Assembly (NCBI RefSeq): GCF_004104355.1
Contig: NZ_RJLM01000001.1
Coordinates: forward strand, 1-64,000
Length of the DNA stretch: 64,000 nt
Direction: 5' to 3'
Source of the DNA: Photobacterium chitinilyticum
Lineage (GTDB): Bacteria; Pseudomonadota; Gammaproteobacteria; Enterobacterales; Vibrionaceae
Within the stretch, counting starts at the first letter, position 1, and every line of letters begins with the position of its first letter. The notes beneath the pieces were generated by a model. That model was not told the origin of the DNA. It was given only the letters and a program-made list of their open reading frames with translations, and searched no databases. A program made the translations under genes and the position numbers. This document shows positions 58,333 through 64,000 of the stretch, piece by piece.

Positions 58333-59316
58333 ATGAAAACAACCAATCCGGGCTTCGTCCACGATATTTCCAACCTTGAGCGACTAAGGGCTGGGATCAA
58401 TGATGATGAAAGTCAGTCTTTGCGGGCGGCTGCGCAGCAGTTTGAAGCTATTTTTACTCAGATGCTGTTTAAGTCGATGCGCCAGGCCAATGAAGTATTC
58501 GAATCTGATCTGATGAGCAGTAGCAACAGTAAGTTCTTCGAGCAGATGCATGACGAGCAGATGGCCAGTGAGTTGAGTTCTACCGGCTCGCTGGGATTGG
58601 CTGATCTTATTGTCTCCCAGCTTGGAGGGGAAGAAGATGCTCAGAGTCCTATTCCGCCTTCAGAGCAGGACTTTCGCGAAGCGATAAAAGAAGCACCACT
58701 GAACTTGCCTTTTGATACCAAAGGGAAGCAGCCGGATAAGGCGATGGTAGAAAAGGCTGCCGATGATGCGTTGAAAATTATGCAGCAAGCTCAGCCAGCC
58801 ACCTTTACCGCTCCTCTTCCGCCTTTGAAGCCTCAGCAAAATCAGCGTGGTTTTGATTCTCCTCAAGACTTTGTCAACCGGATGCGCCCCTATGCTGAAA
58901 AAGCGGCTCATGCCATAGGTACCGAGCCATCAGTGCTTATTGCCCAGGCTGCACTAGAAACGGGCTGGGGAAAGAAGGTTATTAAAAACGCGGCCGGTAA
59001 CAGTAATAATCTGTTTAATATCAAAGCCGATCCGCGTTGGTCTGGTAACAAAGTCGCGACCAATACCCTAGAGTTCCATAATGGAATACCGGTGCAGCAA
59101 AAGGCGGCATTCCGCTCTTATGACAGCTATCAGGACAGCTTCAATGACTATGTTCGTTTCCTGAATCAGAATCCGCGTTATTCCGAAGCTTTGGATCAGC
59201 CAGCTGATCCGGTGCATTTCATCCGTAACCTGCACAAGGCTGGTTACGCGACGGATCCTGAATACTCTAACAAGGTGATCAGTGTGATGGACACGGTAAA
59301 CAGACTAATGGAATAG
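58333..59316 (+). CDS. flgJ: Flagellar rod assembly protein/muramidase FlgJ
   Basis: 327 residues from ATG 58333; a TTG at 58321 is possible, and neither has a strong ribosome site. The N-terminal rod-binding domain (about 20-100) has QQFEAIFTQMLFKSMR. A linker precedes a C-terminal glucosaminidase-like domain (about 180-325: VLIAQAALETGWGKKV, GNSNNLFNIKA) that opens the peptidoglycan for the rod. Confidence 0.94.
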   Translation: MKTTNPGFVHDISNLERLRAGINDDESQSLRAAAQQFEAIFTQMLFKSMRQANEVFESDLMSSSNSKFFEQMHDEQMASELSSTGSLGLADLIVSQLGGEEDAQSPIPPSEQDFREAIKEAPLNLPFDTKGKQPDKAMVEKAADDALKIMQQAQPATFTAPLPPLKPQQNQRGFDSPQDFVNRMRPYAEKAAHAIGTEPSVLIAQAALETGWGKKVIKNAAGNSNNLFNIKADPRWSGNKVATNTLEFHNGIPVQQKAAFRSYDSYQDSFNDYVRFLNQNPRYSEALDQPADPVHFIRNLHKAGYATDPEYSNKVISVMDTVNRLME

Positions 59317-59401
59317 GCAACCCTTTGCCTCTGCTTAAAAAAACACCACCCCATCCAAAGCAAGTATCAATAAAATCAAAAGCTTAAGCGTGCTTTAAAG
59401 T

Positions 59402-59417
59402 TGGAACACTTTTTGCA
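59402..59417 (+). promoter_or_regulatory. Sigma-54 promoter of flgKL
   Basis: TGGAACACTTTTTGCA, two mismatches from TGGCACG-N4-TTGCW, 48 bases before flgK. Confidence 0.75.
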
Positions 59418-59464
59418 TTTAAGCTATTGAATAATTGTAACCCCCTCACTTTTCCGGAGGCTCC

Positions 59465-61348
59465 ATGGGGTTTGACTTGCTAAATATGGGCTCACAAGGT
59501 CTGATGACTGCACAGCGGCAGTTAAATACGACCGGCCATAACATTAACAATGTTAATACCGAAGGCTACAGCCGCCAATCTGTTGTTCAGCAAGCCAATG
59601 ATCCTATTTGGTGGGGGGGCAGCCAGTATGGTACCGGCGTGCATGCGGCAGAAGTTCGCCGCGGCTTCGACCAGTTTGCCACCAATGAATTAAACCTGAC
59701 AACCACCAACCTGAGCTATGCGACCGAGCGAGAAGGTCAGCTGGGCCGTCTGGATAATATGTTGGCCAATAGCGCCAAGAAAATTCCCGAGGACATGAAC
59801 CAGTGGTACGACGCGGTCAAGGCGCTGGCTGATAGCCCGAATGACATGGGATCGCGCAAGGTGGTGCTTGAAAAAGCAAAGATGGTGACAGCAGGGCTAA
59901 ACGATAATCATGGCACTTTGTCACGTCAGAAATCAGAAACCAATGAAGTATTGTCCCGGACATTGAATCGGGTGAATGATATCGCCAAGGAGCTGGTGGA
60001 CGTACACAAGGCGCTGGTGAAAACGCCGGCTTCCGGTCACGACAATGATCTTCTGGATCGCCATCAGAACTTAATCAATGAGCTGTCGGAATACACGAAA
60101 GTTACTGTTACCCGAAAGAATGCCGAAAGTTTCAATGTCATGATCGGCAGTGGGCATACCTTGGTATCAGGAACGGAATCCAGTGAATTGCGGATGGTCA
60201 GCGGTAAGCCGGATCCGCAGCAGACCCAGTTGGCAGTCGTCGAAGGCAAGTCGCTAAAAACTATCCGTAATGATGATATCGGCGGCAAGATGGCGGCATT
60301 GTTCCAGTTTCGGGATGAAACACTGACCCATGCCATGGATGAAGTCGGCCGTATCGCAATTGGTTTTTCCCAATCGGTAAACGAGCTTCAGCAGCAGGGG
60401 TTGGATCTCAATGGTCAGGTGGGCCAGGACATGTTCCGTGATGTTAATGATCCGGCTGTTGCAGCTGCACGAGCGATATTGCCGGTTGGTTCGACGGCAG
60501 AGGTGAAGGTGTATATCGACGATTTGAGCAAAGTTAAAATCGGAGAATACGGCCTGGCTTTCGACGGGAGCCAGCACACCTTGGCATTGCCGGACGGCTC
60601 CCGACAGAACGTGATCCCGAGCGGAACTCCACCGTCGTTTACTATGGATGGTTTTCGGGTCGAAATGGCAGCGCCATTGAAAGCGGGCGAGCATGTTGTG
60701 CTTCGCCCGACGCGCTCTGCCGCGGGAGAAATCAGTGTCAGCATGACTGATCCGGCAAAAATTGCCGCTCAAAGTTATTTGAGCTCTGCGAGCAAGACTC
60801 AGGGGCAGGCGGATTTTAATATTACCCAGCAGGGTGCTTTGTCAGAGTTTCAGGTGGCAGTATCACCGGATGCCAGCCAGTTTGCCGTACTGGATATGAA
60901 AGGCAATATTTTGCAGCCCCCACAGCCTTACCCGCCAGCGGGAGAGGTCGTTGTCGGTGGTACCGGATTTACTCTGGAGCAAGGAGCTGCCGGCGGTGAT
61001 GTTTTTGCCGTTAACCTGAATTCGGCTGATGGTGACAATGGCAACCTGATCAAGATGCAGACCCTGCAGGCCGAGAAGATCATGGATGAGGGACGCTCTA
61101 CCGTGATTGATGTCTATCAGGGCCTGAACACCGAGATGGGGGTGCAAAAAGCATCGGCAGCCCGTCTTAAAGAAGTTGGACTGGTCGAGAAAGACGCTGC
61201 GGAAAGCCGGGTCGCAGAAATTTCTGGTGTGAACCTCGATGAGGAAGCCGCCAATATGATGAAGTTCCAGCAAGCCTATATGGCCTCGTCACGCATAATG
61301 ACGGTTGCCAACGAAACCTTCGATACGTTACTTAACGTGTCACGCTAG
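59465..61348 (+). CDS. flgK: Hook-associated protein 1 (FlgK)
   Basis: 627 residues. The N-terminal MGSQGLMTAQRQLNTTGHNI and NVNTEGYSRQ motifs and the C-terminal VNLDEEAANMMKFQQAYMA are those of FlgK. It joins hook and filament. CCGGAGG lies five bases before the ATG. flgL follows 14 bases later. Confidence 0.95.
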   Translation: MGFDLLNMGSQGLMTAQRQLNTTGHNINNVNTEGYSRQSVVQQANDPIWWGGSQYGTGVHAAEVRRGFDQFATNELNLTTTNLSYATEREGQLGRLDNMLANSAKKIPEDMNQWYDAVKALADSPNDMGSRKVVLEKAKMVTAGLNDNHGTLSRQKSETNEVLSRTLNRVNDIAKELVDVHKALVKTPASGHDNDLLDRHQNLINELSEYTKVTVTRKNAESFNVMIGSGHTLVSGTESSELRMVSGKPDPQQTQLAVVEGKSLKTIRNDDIGGKMAALFQFRDETLTHAMDEVGRIAIGFSQSVNELQQQGLDLNGQVGQDMFRDVNDPAVAAARAILPVGSTAEVKVYIDDLSKVKIGEYGLAFDGSQHTLALPDGSRQNVIPSGTPPSFTMDGFRVEMAAPLKAGEHVVLRPTRSAAGEISVSMTDPAKIAAQSYLSSASKTQGQADFNITQQGALSEFQVAVSPDASQFAVLDMKGNILQPPQPYPPAGEVVVGGTGFTLEQGAAGGDVFAVNLNSADGDNGNLIKMQTLQAEKIMDEGRSTVIDVYQGLNTEMGVQKASAARLKEVGLVEKDAAESRVAEISGVNLDEEAANMMKFQQAYMASSRIMTVANETFDTLLNVSR

Positions 61349-61362
61349 GGAGACTGATAACC

Positions 61363-62553
61363 ATGATCAGCCGAATGGCAACTTTCCATAATTACCGTTC
61401 TGTCGCGAATGACATGAATCGTCAGCAGGTAAAAGTGCAGGAAAATCAGGAGCAGCTGGCAAGCGGAAAGCGTTTGCTTACCGCTGGTGATGATCCGGTA
61501 TCTTCGATTTATATTCAGAACTTTGATCAGCAAAATACTCAGATCGAGCAATCACTCAAGTCGATCACCCTGGCACGTAATCGCCTGGATAATGAAGAGA
61601 CTGCGATCACTGAAGCTGAAAACCTGCTTGATGATGCAAAGCGCAAGACCATGATGATGGTCAATGGCTCGTTGTCGGGTGATGATCGAACGGCCCACAA
61701 GCAAGACATGCAGGGACTGTTTGACTCATTTATGAATATGGTCAACACCAAGGATGAATCCGGTAATTTTATTTTTGCCGGCACCCAGTACAGCAAGCAG
61801 CCTTTTTTCCGAGACAATAACGGCCAAGTTACCTATTCCGGTGATAGCTATCAGCGGATGGCCAAAGTTGCCCCGTCGGTTGAGGTCCCGATGAATGATG
61901 CAGGTGACAAGCTATTCATGGAAGTGTCCAATCCATATGGTGACTACCAGCCAGATTATCAGCTGCAAAGTGGTTCGCTACTACTCTTGTCTCAGGCCAG
62001 CAATACCAATGATGCTGATCAATCGGCGTATCGTGTCGAGTTTGCGACTACCTCGACCGGACCGGCCTATAAGTTGTTTCAGAATGGGAGCGAGGTCAGT
62101 AGTGGATCGTTTGATCCGGGCAAGGGGATCCAGTGGGGAACCTTGCAGGTCGATCTAGAGGGAGAAATCGAAGACGGTGATGTCATTGATTTGTCACGTC
62201 AGGACAAGGTCGATGTATTTGATGCTTTCAGGCGCAGTATTGAGCTGTCGGATAGCGATGTCTCTGATGCTTCTGCTTCTGCTGAGCTTCACCAGGCAGT
62301 TGCTGATTTGTCGGAAGGATTTAAACATATCAACCGGGCACGTTCTGAAATTGGTACTCGCCTGCAAACTTTGGATCGCCAGGAAAATATGCATGAAGAC
62401 TTTAGGATCGTGATGACCCAGGCTCGCGGTACGCTGGAGGATCTGGATTATGCGACGGCAGTTATCGACCTTAATGAAAATATGATGGCACTGCAGGCTT
62501 CTCAGCAGGCATTCGCCAAAACCAAAGATTTGAACTTGTTTAACTATATCTAA
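61363..62553 (+). CDS. flgL: Hook-associated protein 3 (FlgL)
   Basis: 396 residues. ISRMATFHNYRSVANDMN opens it, LASGKRLLTAGDDPVSS follows, and the C-terminal ATAVIDLNENMMALQASQQAF is the flagellin-like end. FlgL is the second junction protein between hook and filament. Confidence 0.94.
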   Translation: MISRMATFHNYRSVANDMNRQQVKVQENQEQLASGKRLLTAGDDPVSSIYIQNFDQQNTQIEQSLKSITLARNRLDNEETAITEAENLLDDAKRKTMMMVNGSLSGDDRTAHKQDMQGLFDSFMNMVNTKDESGNFIFAGTQYSKQPFFRDNNGQVTYSGDSYQRMAKVAPSVEVPMNDAGDKLFMEVSNPYGDYQPDYQLQSGSLLLLSQASNTNDADQSAYRVEFATTSTGPAYKLFQNGSEVSSGSFDPGKGIQWGTLQVDLEGEIEDGDVIDLSRQDKVDVFDAFRRSIELSDSDVSDASASAELHQAVADLSEGFKHINRARSEIGTRLQTLDRQENMHEDFRIVMTQARGTLEDLDYATAVIDLNENMMALQASQQAFAKTKDLNLFNYI

Positions 62554-62592
62554 CACAAAAGCAATATCGATGGTGATAGCTGAACTTATTCA

Positions 62593-62657
62593 CAGCGGCA
62601 ACAGCTATTACCACTCCGGCAAAAATGGTAATGCCGATGGGCATAGGGTTGCCGCTG
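62593..62657. repeat. Branched inverted-repeat structure between flgL and flaA
   Basis: Outer arms CAGCGGCAAC/GTTGCCGCTG (62593-62602, 62648-62657) enclose ATTACCA/TGGTAAT (62607-62613, 62626-62632) and a short GCC/GGC stem, so a three-way junction can form. No T run follows. Confidence 0.7.
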
Positions 62658-62714
62658 ATCTGATTTAAAGAATAGATTCAAGCATAAGTCATTGAAATTA
62701 AGTTTATTTAATTT

Positions 62715-62730
62715 TGGCATGATGATTGCT
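62715..62730 (+). promoter_or_regulatory. Sigma-54 promoter of flaA
   Basis: TGGCATGATGATTGCT fits TGGCACG-N4-TTGCW with one mismatch, about 130 bases before the flagellin start. Confidence 0.88.
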
Positions 62731-62859
62731 AATACTAGGTTGGTGGCAAAGACGTTGCCAACAATTTTAATATAGCTGGCCCCGCTTCACTGTCTTTCGT
62801 ATTGACTGTTGCGGGTAGGCTGTTTCGCTGATGAAGAGCGAAAGTCAAAGGAGAGCAAA

Positions 62860-64000
62860 ATGGGTGTAACAGTAAACACCAACGTGTCTGCCATGACTGC
62901 GCAGCGTTACCTGGGCAAAGCGTCAGATAGTCTTAGTACCTCGATGGAACGTCTATCGACTGGTAGTAAGATCAACAGTGCAAAAGACGATGCGGCGGGC
63001 CTGCAGATTTCCAACCGTTTGGTGGCACAGACGCGAGGTCTGAACGTAGCAATGCGAAATGCCAATGATGGTATTTCGATTGCACAGACAGCTGAAGGTG
63101 CAATGCAGGAATCAACCAGCATCCTACAGCGTATGCGAGATCTGTCACTACAGTCTTCGAATGGTGCCAACTCGGATGATGATCGAGTGGCAATTCAGGA
63201 AGAAGTGACTGCACTGCAGGATGAATTGAACCGTATCGCCGAAACTACGGCATTTGGTGGTCGTAAGCTACTTAATGGTACTTTTGGCGAAGCGGCATTT
63301 CAGATTGGTGCGGATTCGGGTGAAGCGATCATTATGGGGATGACGAGCATCCGTGCTGATGACTCCCGTATGGGCGGCAGCTTGCTAACATCAGATAAGA
63401 AGCTTGTTGCTGACGCGACCGTAAAGGCAGATACCGATGTCACACTTACCGTTACCGATAAATTAGGTAACGCTACGGATGTAACTGTCACTCTGCTGCA
63501 GGGTGATGATATCGAAGAAATAGCAACTCGCATGAACGGTCAGAATGACATCATCAATACTTCAGTAACTGAAGATGGCCAATTGCAGTTCTTTGCCGGT
63601 GATGGCGCTGTTTCTGTCAAGACTGGCACATTAACCATGTTAGGTAGCGACGGTAAAGATATTGATGCAACGATCGCGGGGGTTGCTGTTAATCAATCAG
63701 CCGGTGATATTGACGTGCGCTCTGTTGGCGGAGCGCAAAAAGCCGTGCCGATCATTGATGCCGCGCTGAAGTATATTGACAGCCAACGTGCCGACCTAGG
63801 TGCAAAACAGAACCGTTTGGGTCACACCATTAACAACTTGGCGAACACCTCTGAAAATGTTTCGGCATCAAATAGCCGAATTCGTGATACGGACTTTGCC
63901 AAAGAAACGACAGAAATGACCAAGAGTCAGATCCTGCAACAGGCTAGTACATCTATCTTGGCGCAGGCGAAACAGGTTCCTCAGGCGGCAATGAGCCTAC
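62860..64000 (+). CDS. flaA: Flagellin FlaA-type (partial, cut by window end)
   Basis: ATG at 62860 with AAAGGAG upstream; about 380 residues are seen and the frame is still open at the window end. The N-terminal D0/D1 part ([36 protein letters not shown]) and C-terminal D1/D0 part ([38 protein letters not shown]) are intact. Typical vibrio flagellins end a few residues beyond this point, so only the last codons are missing. The sigma-54 promoter suggests the FlaA type, the essential flagellin in V. cholerae. Confidence 0.93.
   Translation, partial: MGVTVNTNVSAMTAQRYLGKASDSLSTSMERLSTGSKINSAKDDAAGLQISNRLVAQTRGLNVAMRNANDGISIAQTAEGAMQESTSILQRMRDLSLQSSNGANSDDDRVAIQEEVTALQDELNRIAETTAFGGRKLLNGTFGEAAFQIGADSGEAIIMGMTSIRADDSRMGGSLLTSDKKLVADATVKADTDVTLTVTDKLGNATDVTVTLLQGDDIEEIATRMNGQNDIINTSVTEDGQLQFFAGDGAVSVKTGTLTMLGSDGKDIDATIAGVAVNQSAGDIDVRSVGGAQKAVPIIDAALKYIDSQRADLGAKQNRLGHTINNLANTSENVSASNSRIRDTDFAKETTEMTKSQILQQASTSILAQAKQVPQAAMSL

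Overview
The window looks like chromosome 1 of a Vibrionaceae gammaproteobacterium, most likely Photobacterium or a near relative. The reasons are the Na+-NQR genes followed by apbE and nqrM, the FlgT/FlgO/FlgP polar-flagellum ring proteins, a FlaA-type flagellin behind a sigma-54 promoter, chitoporin-like porins next to ligA, and a napFDABC operon ending in the short protein seen after napC in Vibrio and Photobacterium. Gene names rest on reading the translations by eye. No database search was possible.

Layout: 1-1568 holds the end of nqrF, then apbE and nqrM (Na+-NQR flavinylation and maturation). 1583-8759 holds a two-receiver diguanylate cyclase, SOS-controlled dinB, pepD, a probable dual-function small RNA encoding a 29-residue peptide (VcdRP-like), and a PurR-type purine salvage pair (NCS2 permease and gpt). 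8849-13849 has a small secreted protein, frsA, crl and proBA. 13983-17083 has a DUF2897 protein, an M15 peptidase, dapE, an ArsC-like protein and a small winged-helix protein. 17126-24730 is nitrate control and periplasmic nitrate reduction: narQ, narP and a lipoprotein on the minus strand, napFDABC plus a 44-residue membrane protein on the plus strand, with an FNR-like site between them. 24729-29925 is a loose accessory stretch: a small membrane protein behind a Fur-like box, DUF1499, DUF2956 and DUF2919 proteins, an NMT1-GGDEF sensor and a DyP peroxidase.

29995-38674 holds the PTS genes (ptsH, ptsI, crr), cysK, cysZ, zipA and ligA. 38675-43307 carries two copies in a row of a module made of a chitoporin-like porin and a tiny secreted two-cysteine protein. 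The two porin leaders also share a GC-rich hairpin loop. gltX, tRNA-Ala(GGC) and a facing tRNA-Arg(CCU) follow.

45469-64000 is a polar flagellar region: flgT (minus), flgOP (plus), flgAMN (minus), cheVR, flgBCDE, flgFGHIJ, flgKL and flaA, which is cut by the window end. Sigma-54 type -24/-12 elements precede flgB, flgF, flgK and flaA, and a sigma-28 type promoter precedes flgM, as expected for a tiered flagellar cascade.

The items most worth follow-up are the VcdRP-like RNA/peptide with its ten-C tract, the duplicated porin and small-protein module with its shared leader loop, the Fur-boxed small membrane protein, and a perfect 24-bp inverted repeat between cysZ and zipA.
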